36,376 nt of DNA from Planctomycetales bacterium. GTDB lineage: Bacteria > Planctomycetota > SZUA-567. Under the pieces are notes generated by a model. The model searched no databases. It was not told the origin of the DNA and was given only the letters and a program-made list of their open reading frames with translations. Below, piece after piece: positions 26,524-33,622 of the stretch. The stretch covers positions 1 through 36,376 of the forward strand of contig BNUQ01000015.1 in NCBI GenBank assembly GCA_025997475.1, written 5' to 3'. Positions within the stretch are counted from its first letter, which is position 1; each line of letters starts with the position of its first letter. The translations under genes were made by a program, and so were the position numbers.

Positions 26524-26641
26524 CGATTTAGTTTTAGAGTTTATTCGGCGTGGTTTCGCGCCGTTGGCGCGTTCGCTTAATTCCACGCTACGGAATGGAT
26601 GCGGCGGCTCTTATTCCCCTCTATCAAAGCGGTTTCTCTAT

Positions 26642-26804
26642 TAGACCTGCTCTAAACCTACGAGTGAGCAAATTTTCGTGTCTAATTTTTCGTTCCGCAA
26701 GGAGAAATGACGAAGCAATACCGAGCGTATTGCAAGGAATTTTGACGCGGCGGAACGGAAAATTAGCCGAAAATTTGCCGCGAATTGGTTGTCGAACAGG
26801 TCTA
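26642..26804. repeat. 163-nt palindromic repeat element (family B)
   Basis: The left end TAGACCTGCTC and the complement of the right end, TAGACCTGTTC, differ at one base. Inside, CAAATTTTCG...TAATTTTTCGTTCCGC faces GCGGAACGGAAAATTA...CGAAAATTTG. The element is therefore one long imperfect palindrome with a central ATACCGAGCGTAT loop. Related pieces occur at 22144-22220, 30470-30492 (23 nt identical to the right end) and 32971-33077. The short open frames in it are by-products of the palindrome. Confidence 0.75.
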
Positions 26805-26976
26805 TTCAATTGCCACGCCTTTTAAGGCGTGGTTGGCGGTCAGAAAAAATAAAAGGGCTTTAGCCCAAAATAAAGATGTGGGCTAATTCCACCGGCTTTA
26901 GCCGAATTATTTGTTTGGGCTAAAGCCCATTTTAGAGAGAACGCCGACCACGCGCTAAAGCGCGTGGCAATTGAAT
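26804..26976. repeat. 173-nt palindromic repeat element (family C)
   Basis: The perfect 14-nt ends are ATTCAATTGCCACG (26804-26817) and CGTGGCAATTGAAT (26963-26976). Nested inside are CCACGCCTTTTAAGGCGTGG, GGGCTTTAGCCC, CGGCTTTAGCCG, GGGCTAAAGCCC and CCACGCGCTAAAGCGCGTGG. Each is a short hairpin with a TTTA/TAAA apex. It abuts repeat B. With 26977-27081 (heptamer remnants TAATTCGTAATT near 27050) it completes a 950-nt gap without genes. Confidence 0.8.
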
Positions 26977-27081
26977 GGAGCAACCGCGTTTGGCGACTTT
27001 AATACAACCGCCAAAATAGGGAAAACTAACTTTCGCTTTGCTACGGTTCCGTAATTCGTAATTTTTAATTCGTAATTGTTT

Positions 27082-29079
27082 TCAATGAAGCAAGTGCACC
27101 ACGTTCAGCCGCGCGATTTCCGCGTCCAATAATTGCGACGCTTGCCGGATTAAATCGGTGTGGACGGCGTCCGTCGCGGCGGTGATTTTCGCGGTTAAGT
27201 CGTCGCCCATTTTTTCGCGGCAAGCGGCGATTTTGTCGTCGCCTAACGCCAATTTTAACGGATTGAATTTCGCGAACGGCAGGGGCGAAATGTTTTTCGG
27301 CAACGGAAAATTTTTCACGAGCGCCGTCGCTTTTTCCCGTCCGTATTTCGCCGCGAGCGCCGCCGCCGCGACCCCGATAACGCCGCCGATAATCAAGCCC
27401 AACGGTCCCGCCGCAATCAGCGCCGTCCCGCCGCCGCCGCACAGCGACGCGACCGCCGCCGCGCCGACGAGCCCCGTTAAACGCTCCGCCATTTTCACCA
27501 ACGACTCGGCGACGCCGGTGCCGGTCGCGCCGACCGCGACGGGCGCCCAGTCGCCGCCGTAATTTTCCGCCGCGGCGCCCAACCGCAACCCGTGTTCTTG
27601 TAAATAAGCGCGAACGCTCGCCACCATCAACGCGCCAATCGCGCGCGCGTTTTTGTCCATCGTCTCTTTGACCAATTCGTTCACGCGCGGCGCGTAAGCG
27701 AGCGCCTCTTGCTCGATTGCCGCTTCGAGGTCGGCGATTTTGCCGCCGCGCTCGCGAAAATCCGTCAGGAGCGAACGGATTTTCTCGTCAAATAATTCCG
27801 CCAGAATTGGCGCGACGATTTGCCGGTTGCCGCCGGCGACGGCGCGTTGAATTTTTTCGCCGAGCGCGGTTAGCAAGCGCGGTTTATCGGCGCTCAACGT
27901 TTGTTGTTTCGCCGCAAATTCCCGTTGCAACGCCGGTAAGATCGCCAGCCCCGTGGCGATTGCCGCGTAGGGTTGCGGACTGCGAAAAATCTTTTCGTTG
28001 CCCCATTGTTCGCGGCAAAAATCCGCGACGAATTTCCACTGACTACTGCCGCCGGCGAGCGCGATTACTTTGATGTCGGCGGGCGCCAGACCGGCGGCGC
28101 GCAAACCGCCGACGAGCGCGTCGGCGAACCATTGCAACAAATCCGTTTTGCCGTTAAGCAATTTTTCCGGCAACCGATTATCGCGGTAAAACCGGCGGCA
28201 GGAATCGGTCATTTCATAGTTGCGCGCCCGCGTTAAAAATTCGTCCCACGTCAGTCCGGTCAACGCGCCGTAACGCCCCAATGTGAACGAAAATTTCTTG
28301 TCGCTTTGCCGCGACATCAGCGCGGAAAATTTTTCTTTCGCCTGCCGGCACCAATACGTCCGCAGGAAAAAGTCGTCGCCGGCGGCTTCGAGGTCGGACG
28401 CGGCAACGGGATTCTGTTCGGCGAACCAACGATAAAATAAATCGTCGAACCAGCGTCCGCCCAAGTGCATATCGCCCCACGATTCCTGCGGGCGATGAAT
28501 TTTGCCGTCGCGCAAAAACGCGAAATCGCACGTGCCGCCGCCAAAATCAATCACCAAAAAGCCGCGCAAAATTTCGCTTAACGGAAACAAGCCCGCCGCG
28601 ACGCCGTCGAGCAACGCGCCGAGCGGCTCGTCCGCCAATTCGATTTCGCCGTAACCGGCGTCGCGCGCCACCGCCGCCAAGGTTTGCCGATAAGCGGCGT
28701 CGGCTTCGCTCGGCACGCCGAAAATCACGCGGGCGCGGCTCGGCGCAAACGGCAATTGTTCGCGTTGCGCGTCGCGGTGAAAGGCGCGTAAAAAATCGAC
28801 GGCGGCTTGGCGGGCGACGGCGTTGGTCGCGAGGTCCGGCTTGAAATGCGAGTGGAATTGATAGCGGTATTTTTGCCGCTCGGCGGCGGCGGCGTTGCCG
28901 AACGTCGCGACCGCCAATTCGCCGATGTAGGGCGAGCCGTCTTCGTCGGCATACAGCACGGCGGTGTCGATGCCGGTGTGATTATTTTCGAGTTGCAACG
29001 GCGACGGCGCGCGCGCGGCGGCGGGACATTGCGCCACAAAAGTGTTGGTCGTGCCGAAATCAATCGCAATGACCGTCAT
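27082..29079 (-). CDS. Hsp70-like ATPase with C-terminal hydrophobic segment
   Basis: A 665-residue protein of the actin/Hsp70 ATPase fold. I start at MTVIAIDFGTTNT because AAGGAAAAA precedes it. Phosphate-1 is IAIDFGTTNTF (4-14), phosphate-2 VIDFGGGTCDF (176-186), and the adenosine motif ALAGGSS (340-346). After the ATPase (about 1-385) there is no recognisable DnaK substrate-binding domain. Instead a helical region (385-510) leads to a Gly/Ala-rich hydrophobic stretch (about 536-577), then a charged helical tail. That stretch could span or enter the membrane. It is followed at 161 nt by no partner downstream but is preceded by a two-helix membrane protein on the same strand. I cannot assign a client or pathway. 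Confidence 0.85.
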   Translation of the reverse strand: MTVIAIDFGTTNTFVAQCPAAARAPSPLQLENNHTGIDTAVLYADEDGSPYIGELAVATFGNAAAAERQKYRYQFHSHFKPDLATNAVARQAAVDFLRAFHRDAQREQLPFAPSRARVIFGVPSEADAAYRQTLAAVARDAGYGEIELADEPLGALLDGVAAGLFPLSEILRGFLVIDFGGGTCDFAFLRDGKIHRPQESWGDMHLGGRWFDDLFYRWFAEQNPVAASDLEAAGDDFFLRTYWCRQAKEKFSALMSRQSDKKFSFTLGRYGALTGLTWDEFLTRARNYEMTDSCRRFYRDNRLPEKLLNGKTDLLQWFADALVGGLRAAGLAPADIKVIALAGGSSQWKFVADFCREQWGNEKIFRSPQPYAAIATGLAILPALQREFAAKQQTLSADKPRLLTALGEKIQRAVAGGNRQIVAPILAELFDEKIRSLLTDFRERGGKIADLEAAIEQEALAYAPRVNELVKETMDKNARAIGALMVASVRAYLQEHGLRLGAAAENYGGDWAPVAVGATGTGVAESLVKMAERLTGLVGAAAVASLCGGGGTALIAAGPLGLIIGGVIGVAAAALAAKYGREKATALVKNFPLPKNISPLPFAKFNPLKLALGDDKIAACREKMGDDLTAKITAATDAVHTDLIRQASQLLDAEIARLNVVHLLH

Positions 29080-29121
29080 GGAATTTTTCCTTAAATTCAA
29101 GGACGAAGGTTTAGGGAAAAT

Positions 29122-29252
29122 TCGAGAGTTAAGAGTTAAGAGTTTAGAGTTTAGAGGCGGTTGCGCTTCGCGCGTCTTAAAAAATAAAACTCCGCTATTT
29201 CAACTCTCAACTTTCAACTCTCAACTCTAAACTCTCAACTCTAAAACTCCCC
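29122..29252. repeat. heptamer arms around a REP-like unit
   Basis: GAGAGTTAAGAGTTAAGAGT and TTTAGAGTTTAGAG lie on the left (29123-29156). A REP-like core GGAGTTTTATTTTTTAAGAC-GCGCGAAGCGCAA (minus strand, 29161-29193) is in the middle. CAACTCTCAACTTTCAACTC and further units lie on the right up to the stop of the next gene. The arms are complementary. Confidence 0.7.
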
Positions 29253-30167
29253 TCTTTTCCGCCGCGCTTTGCCCTTGGCGACAATTTCACCGTCGCGGCA
29301 GACCGGCGGTTCTTCGACGATAAACGGGTCGCCGACGCGAATAATTTCAAGCGGCGCGTATTGTTCGCGCATTGCCGCGCGCCAAATTAAAACGGGCGTT
29401 TCTTCGGCAAAAACGAAACCGCCGGTTTGTAGCGTTTGTTGCATTTCGGCGAGGCGCAACTCGGCGGTCGCCGGTTTGGCGAGAATTTGCGCGAGGTCGG
29501 CGAGGATTTTCCGGTCGCCGCCGGTTTCAGCGGACGGCGCGGCGGTTTTCGCCGCCAAAATTAACGTCAGCGTCGCCGCGCCGCGCAACCACGCGGCATA
29601 AACCGCCGTCCAATCCGCCGCGACGCGGTCCGCCGCCGCGCGGCTATCGCCGCCGGTTAAAGATGACGCGAAACGGTCGAGCGAACGCGGACGGCGGGAA
29701 ACGAAAAAAACGGCGAGAAACGCCAGCAACGCCGCGCCGAGCGGCGCGCCGATAAAAACGCAAACGCCGACGTTAAGAACATCGCCCAAACATTTATACG
29801 CGAAAAATCCGCCGCTTAACGCGCCGAGCGCCGCCGCGAGGGCGACCGCCCGCGGTTTAAGCGGGCGCGGAAAATTCACGGACGGCGGCGGCGGAAGCAG
29901 AGCGTCCAAATGCAAGCGCAAAATCTCGCGGTCGTTTTCGGTCAAATCAACGCCTAACACCGCGAACCATTCCGGCGATAAAATCGGCGCGCGCAAAATT
30001 TTCTCGGCGGCGCGGCTCGCCGCGGCGGTCGCCGAAACCTCCGTCGCCGATAAAGCGCGAAAATACGCCGCCGCCGCGTCGCGAGCGGCGACGGCAATCA
30101 GCGCGTCAAGCGCCGCCGAATCAACGGACGCGAACCAATCCTGCGGGAAAATTTTCGGGGACGGCAT
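29241..30167 (-). CDS. membrane protein paired with the Hsp70-like ATPase
   Basis: A 308-residue protein with start ATG 30167 (MPSPKIFPQDWF); an in-frame GTG three codons upstream is possible. An Ala-rich helical N-terminal part (1-110) precedes two hydrophobic helices at about 110-160 (VALAAALGALSGGFFAYKC and GVCVFIGAPLGAALLAFLAV). A cytoplasmic-type helical region and a C-terminal segment EIIRVGDPFIVEEPPVC...GEIVAKGKARRKR follow. I do not recognise the family. It lies upstream of the Hsp70-like gene on the same strand, 161 nt apart with repeats between. A membrane anchor or cofactor role for the ATPase is inferred only from this arrangement. Confidence 0.65.
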   Translation of the reverse strand: MPSPKIFPQDWFASVDSAALDALIAVAARDAAAAYFRALSATEVSATAAASRAAEKILRAPILSPEWFAVLGVDLTENDREILRLHLDALLPPPPSVNFPRPLKPRAVALAAALGALSGGFFAYKCLGDVLNVGVCVFIGAPLGAALLAFLAVFFVSRRPRSLDRFASSLTGGDSRAAADRVAADWTAVYAAWLRGAATLTLILAAKTAAPSAETGGDRKILADLAQILAKPATAELRLAEMQQTLQTGGFVFAEETPVLIWRAAMREQYAPLEIIRVGDPFIVEEPPVCRDGEIVAKGKARRKRGEF

Positions 30168-30176
30168 TGCGAACAC

Positions 30177-30506
30177 CGTGGGCAGTGAGCAGTGGCGGAG
30201 TTTTACTTTCAGATTCGCTCCGTGAAATTTTGATAATTACTCCGCCATTCCTAATATCAAGAGGATATGCGATATCCGCCGCCGCTCGCGGCGTTAGAAA
30301 CGGCTCGCGTCGAGGTCGTCGAGGAATTGGCGAACAGCGAAACGGCGGCGGAAAATTCGCCGCGTTCGCCGACTTCGCCGGAATTTAACGCGGTTGCCGT
30401 GCGCGCCCTCGTCAATAAACTGCGACCGTTGCCGACCAACGGCTCGAACGATTGTTTGGCAATGCCGGATAGACCTGTTCGACAACCAATTCAGGGAGGT
30501 GAACAA
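30177..30506. other. gene-free stretch with REP-like and repeat-B fragments
   Basis: A REP-like unit lies at 30197-30246 (GGAGTTTTACTTTCAGATTC ... AATTACTCC). A 23-nt copy of the right end of repeat B lies at 30470-30492. An open frame from 30267 runs in phase into the oxidoreductase gene, but its 80 residues resemble nothing and precede a strong ribosome site, so I leave it uncoding. It may be the remnant of a lost gene. Confidence 0.5.
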
Positions 30507-31475
30507 ATGATAAACGTAGGGATTTTAGGCGCGGGCAATATTGCGGAAAAAATGGCTAAAACTTTAACCGGTTTAAGCCGCGCGACCTTCGGCGCCATCG
30601 GTTCGCGTTCGTTAGAAAAAGCAAAAACCTTTGCCGAAAAAAACAAGGCAGACAAATTTTACGGCAGTTATGAAGAGTTGGTAAATGACCAATCGCTGGA
30701 CTTGATTTATATTGCCACCCCGCATTCGTTCCATTTTGAACACGCCAAACTCGCGTTAAGCGCGGGACGCAATGTTTTGGTGGAAAAAGCGTTCACGGTC
30801 AACGCGAAGCAGGCGCAGGCATTGATTGACTTGGCAAAAAGCAAAAATCTTTTGCTGGCGGAGGCAATCTGGACGCGATACTTGCCGATGCATATTAAAA
30901 TGCGCGAATTGGTCGATGCGGGCGCCGTCGGCGAGCCGCTTAAACTTACCGCCAATCTCGGTTACAACCTGATGTCCAAAGACCGCATTATTAAGCCGGA
31001 ACTCGCCGGCGGCGCGCTGTTAGACCTTGGCGTGTACACGCTTAACTTTGCGTTGACCGCATTCGGCAATGATATAAAAAGCGTGGCGTCCACGGTCGAG
31101 TTAATGGCGAGCGGACTGGACAAGAGCGAACATATCACGTTCACCTACGGCGACGGCAGAATGGCGCAACTATATTCAACCGCCGCCGAAAATACCGACC
31201 GGATGGGAATTATCACCGGAACCAAGGGCAAGATTGAATTTCACAATATCAACAACTGTGAAAAAATAATCCTGACCAACGAAAGCGGCGTAACTGAAAT
31301 TAACCCGCCTGAACAAATAACCGGGTTTGAATATGAGGTTGAATCTTGTCGCCGCGCGATTGAAACCGGACAGACCGAATGTGCGGAAATGCCGCACGCG
31401 GAAATTATGCGGGTAATGAAGATTATGGACGGTTTGCGTGAAGAATGGGGCGTTAAGTATCCGTTTGAAGTTTGA
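30507..31475 (+). CDS. Gfo/Idh/MocA-family NAD(P)-dependent oxidoreductase
   Basis: A 322-residue dehydrogenase. I start at MINVGILGAGNIAEKMAKTL because GGGAGGTGAACAA precedes it. GILGAGNIA is the Rossmann dinucleotide loop, YIATPHSFHFEHA follows, and VEKAFTVN contains the EKx catalytic lysine motif. The C-terminal half has the substrate-domain stretch ELAGGALLDLGVYTLNFAL, with an aspartate in the usual region. Likely substrates are sugars, polyols or dihydrodiols. Compared with neighbours the gene is richer in AT and uses TTA, AAA and GAA more. The protein looks like Firmicutes homologues, so acquisition by transfer is likely. It is flanked by repeat fragments. Confidence 0.92.
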   Translation: MINVGILGAGNIAEKMAKTLTGLSRATFGAIGSRSLEKAKTFAEKNKADKFYGSYEELVNDQSLDLIYIATPHSFHFEHAKLALSAGRNVLVEKAFTVNAKQAQALIDLAKSKNLLLAEAIWTRYLPMHIKMRELVDAGAVGEPLKLTANLGYNLMSKDRIIKPELAGGALLDLGVYTLNFALTAFGNDIKSVASTVELMASGLDKSEHITFTYGDGRMAQLYSTAAENTDRMGIITGTKGKIEFHNINNCEKIILTNESGVTEINPPEQITGFEYEVESCRRAIETGQTECAEMPHAEIMRVMKIMDGLREEWGVKYPFEV

Positions 31476-31551
31476 GCGGGGCGCGGCGGAACCTGTCCCC
31501 CAATCACGGTTAATTCGTAATTACTCTCTCTTTTAATCGACGGTCAACCTT

Positions 31552-32337
31552 ATGCCCTCCTCGTATCTTGCCCGCGCGTATCGCGCTTATGACGAATACG
31601 TCGCCGGATTTCGCGACGCGAACGGCGCGTTGTTGGAAATGCAACAATTGAAACTCGACCACAGCCGCCGCGTGGCGCAAATTGCCCGCGACCTCGCCGC
31701 CGCCGAAAAATGGCGCGCCGCCGACTTGCCGCTCGCGGAAATCGCCGGTTTATATCACGACATCGGGCGTTACGCGCAATATCGCGACTATCGGACTTTT
31801 CAAGACCGGCATTCGGTCAATCACGGCGAATTGGGCGACGAAATTATCGCCGCCGGCGTTTTGGCTTTTCTGCCGCCGGACGAACTCGCGACGGTGCGCG
31901 TCGCGACGCGGCATCACAACGCCCGCGACCTGCCGACCGGTCTGCCGGCGCGGCAGTTGCGCTTTTTACAACTCGACCGCGACAGCGACAAAATCGACAT
32001 TTACGCCACGCTGACCGGCAGTATCAAAGACCAACTCCACCTTAAATATCCCGAACTGTTGCACGGCGTTGACCCCGACGGTCCCGCCGCCGCCGCGCTC
32101 ATCGACCGCGTTTTGCGCGGCGAAAAAATCGGCGCTCTCGACGCGAAGTCGCTCAGCGATTTTTTAGTGGTGAGTTTGCAGTGGATAGTGAACGGTTTTA
32201 GTTTTCCGGCGAGTTATCGCCTGCTGAAAGAACGGCGCGTCTTGGCGGCGGTGGCGGAGGTCATCAAAATGTCGCCGAAAGTCGAAGAACTTTTGCGGTT
32301 CGCCGAACGCCGGATTGAAGAGCAATTAACAAATTAA
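31552..32337 (+). CDS. HD-domain phosphohydrolase
   Basis: A 261-residue soluble protein with HD-superfamily metal ligands: His in LDHSRRVAQIARDL (about residue 38), the HD pair in LYHDIGRYAQY (about 69-70), HH in ATRHHNARDL, and an Asp in LDRDSDKIDIY. These enzymes hydrolyse phosphomonoesters or nucleotides; which one cannot be told. No clear ribosome site is seen before ATG 31552. A heptamer-type repeat runs through the stop codon (EEQLTN then AATTAAAAATTC). It stands alone between the oxidoreductase and the metal-efflux locus. Confidence 0.88.
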   Translation: MPSSYLARAYRAYDEYVAGFRDANGALLEMQQLKLDHSRRVAQIARDLAAAEKWRAADLPLAEIAGLYHDIGRYAQYRDYRTFQDRHSVNHGELGDEIIAAGVLAFLPPDELATVRVATRHHNARDLPTGLPARQLRFLQLDRDSDKIDIYATLTGSIKDQLHLKYPELLHGVDPDGPAAAALIDRVLRGEKIGALDAKSLSDFLVVSLQWIVNGFSFPASYRLLKERRVLAAVAEVIKMSPKVEELLRFAERRIEEQLTN

Positions 32338-32404
32338 AAATTCACAATTCACAATCGGGCAATTATCATTAAAATCACGTGAAATGCATTTTTAACCGAT
32401 AGCG

Positions 32405-32478
32405 GTTTCCCCGATTTGCGCGGCAGTCGCCGCTCCACCGTTGTTCACCTTAATCCCCGGTCGGGGCTTTTAGCGGAG
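32405..32478. repeat. half copy of palindromic repeat A
   Basis: TTTCCCCGATTTGCGCGGC, CGCCGCTCCAC, GTTCACCTTAA and CCCCGGTCGGGGCTTTTAGC match the right half of the element at 5700-5906 in the same order. The left arm is missing. The GC hairpin plus TTTT (32455-32471) could terminate the HD gene. Heptamer runs lie at 32325-32358 and 32511-32533. Confidence 0.7.
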
Positions 32479-32550
32479 TCGATAACGGCAAAATCGCGTA
32501 CCCTCATTTTTTCATTGTTAATTGTTCATTCTTTTTGAAAGGGTATTCCA

Positions 32551-32973
32551 ATGCGCAAAATCAAACTGTTTTTGGCGACGGCGTTAATGTTCGCGTCAAC
32601 ACTGACGGCGGCGGAGTTGCCGTCCGATTTTTTGTCGGCGGTTGAAGACGTCACGGCGGCGCTCTCGGCGGATAATTTCAAGCAATATCAACAAGCCCTG
32701 CCGGCGCTGGCGGCGGCGAACACCGACGCCGCGCTTGCCCCGTTGGTCGATAATTTGTCCGGCGCGAAAAATATCGACGCGGCGCGGCGGCAATTTTTGG
32801 CGTTCAGCAACGCCGTCGCCGACCTCGCGTTGGCGCAACCGAGTTCGGCGCAGGTCTTTGAATGTCCGATGGTCAAAAACGGTCCCGGACGCTGGGTGCA
32901 GGCATCCGGCACGCAAATCGCCAATCCGTATTTCGGCAAAAAAATGTTGCGCTGTGGAAGTCGGTTGAATTAG
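32551..32973 (+). CDS. secreted DUF3347-like metal-efflux accessory protein
   Basis: A 140-residue protein with a signal peptide (MRKIKLFLATALMFASTLTA). The helical body is followed by FECPMVKNGPGRWVQASGTQ and NPYFGKKMLRCG. This C-terminal CPM...W.Q...NPYFG..M..CG pattern is that of DUF3347 proteins, found with CusB/CusA-type copper and silver exporters. It fits a periplasmic metal-binding role beside the RND pump encoded 650 nt downstream. AAAGGG precedes the ATG. The stop codon TAG is the first triplet of a repeat-B-like element. Coding seems complete, as the family pattern ends at CG. Confidence 0.75.
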   Translation: MRKIKLFLATALMFASTLTAAELPSDFLSAVEDVTAALSADNFKQYQQALPALAAANTDAALAPLVDNLSGAKNIDAARRQFLAFSNAVADLALAQPSSAQVFECPMVKNGPGRWVQASGTQIANPYFGKKMLRCGSRLN

Positions 32974-33077
32974 ACCCGTTCGATAACCGTCAATTTAAAA
33001 GAACGTATCCACGAACCTTCGCTTCGCTCGGTTGCGTGGACGCATTTTTGGCTCTTGATGGTTACCGAACCGCTCTA
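32971..33077. repeat. B-like palindromic element
   Basis: The left end TAGACCCGTTCGATAACC and the complement of the right end, TAGAGCGGTTCGGTAACC, match at 14 of 18 positions. Inside, GTATCCACGAACC pairs with GGTTGCGTGGACGC around TTCGCTTCGCTC. It separates the DUF3347-like gene from the toxin-antitoxin pair. Confidence 0.6.
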
Positions 33078-33117
33078 TTAATCGTTCACTGCGGTGTTTT
33101 CGGCGAGGAGACGACGG

Positions 33118-33333
33118 ATGAAATATCAATTGGAATTAGAGGTTGACGAAGACCGCGCGGCGTTTGCCGAAGAATTCTTTAACGCGATTTCTTTTGTCAA
33201 AAAAGTTAAAACCGTCGCTCCCAACGAAATCACCAATCCCGCGATTCTGCGCAGTATCGCGGACGTGGAATGCGGTCGGGTTGCGCCTACGCCGTTTAAT
33301 CTTGCCGAGTTGCGGAGTATGCTCCATGCGTGA
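33118..33333 (+). CDS. putative antitoxin of the YoeB-type toxin
   Basis: A 71-residue protein starting MKYQLELEVDEDRAAFAEEF with GAGGAG upstream. It ends overlapping the toxin start by 8 nt (ATGCGTGA). The helical, acidic N-terminal part and the PFNLAELRSMLHA tail are compatible with an antitoxin, but it is not a recognisable YefM/Phd protein. Position is the main evidence. Together with the next gene it interrupts the metal-efflux locus. Confidence 0.75.
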   Translation: MKYQLELEVDEDRAAFAEEFFNAISFVKKVKTVAPNEITNPAILRSIADVECGRVAPTPFNLAELRSMLHA

Positions 33334-33589
33334 AATATCGTTCGCGCCCAAAGCGTGGCAAGATTTCGGGTGGTGGATGCAAAATGAGATGAAAGCGATA
33401 CCCAAAATTTACCGCCTGCTGGAAAATATCGGCGAAACGCCTTTTACCGGCTTGGGACAACCGGAGCCGCTAAAAGCCAACTATGCCGGGTATTGGTCGC
33501 GCCGGATAAATCTCGTCCACCGGCTCGTCTATAAAGTGGACGACCGGCGAATTGTTGTTCACTCTCTTTGCGGTCATTACCAAACGTAA
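33326..33589 (+). CDS. YoeB/Txe-family endoribonuclease toxin
   Basis: An 87-residue ribosome-dependent mRNA interferase. I start at ATG 33326, which overlaps the antitoxin stop. Catalytic positions of YoeB are kept: Glu47 in QPEPLK, His65-Arg66 in NLVHRLVYK, and the C-terminal His84-Tyr85. GYWSRRI and TPFTGLGQPEPLK are diagnostic. Three residues follow the HY pair, where E. coli YoeB stops. Cleavage of mRNA in the ribosomal A site is known for the family. The partner is the upstream 71-aa protein. Confidence 0.92.
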   Translation: MREISFAPKAWQDFGWWMQNEMKAIPKIYRLLENIGETPFTGLGQPEPLKANYAGYWSRRINLVHRLVYKVDDRRIVVHSLCGHYQT

Positions 33590-33622
33590 TCCGTCCCCGC
33601 CCACTCACTATTGGATGATTAA

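Noticed and set aside
26293..26586. 97-codon minus-strand frame upstream of groEL with a hydrophobic stretch
   Set aside because: No ribosome site, no recognised motif, and it lies among hairpins and repeats; too weak to call.
26550..26825. 91-codon plus-strand frame over repeat B
   Set aside because: Its sequence is dictated by the palindrome, and the complementary strand gives an equally open frame; not a gene.
30267..30506. In-frame 80-residue extension of the oxidoreductase
   Set aside because: It matches no part of the family, contains a repeat-B fragment, and a strong GGGAGGTGAACAA ribosome site precedes the Rossmann-fold start at 30507.
32163..32197. Heptamer-like AGTGGTGAGTTTGCAGTGG run inside the HD gene
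   Set aside because: The encoded residues fit the conserved end of this HD family, so a repeat insertion is not supported.
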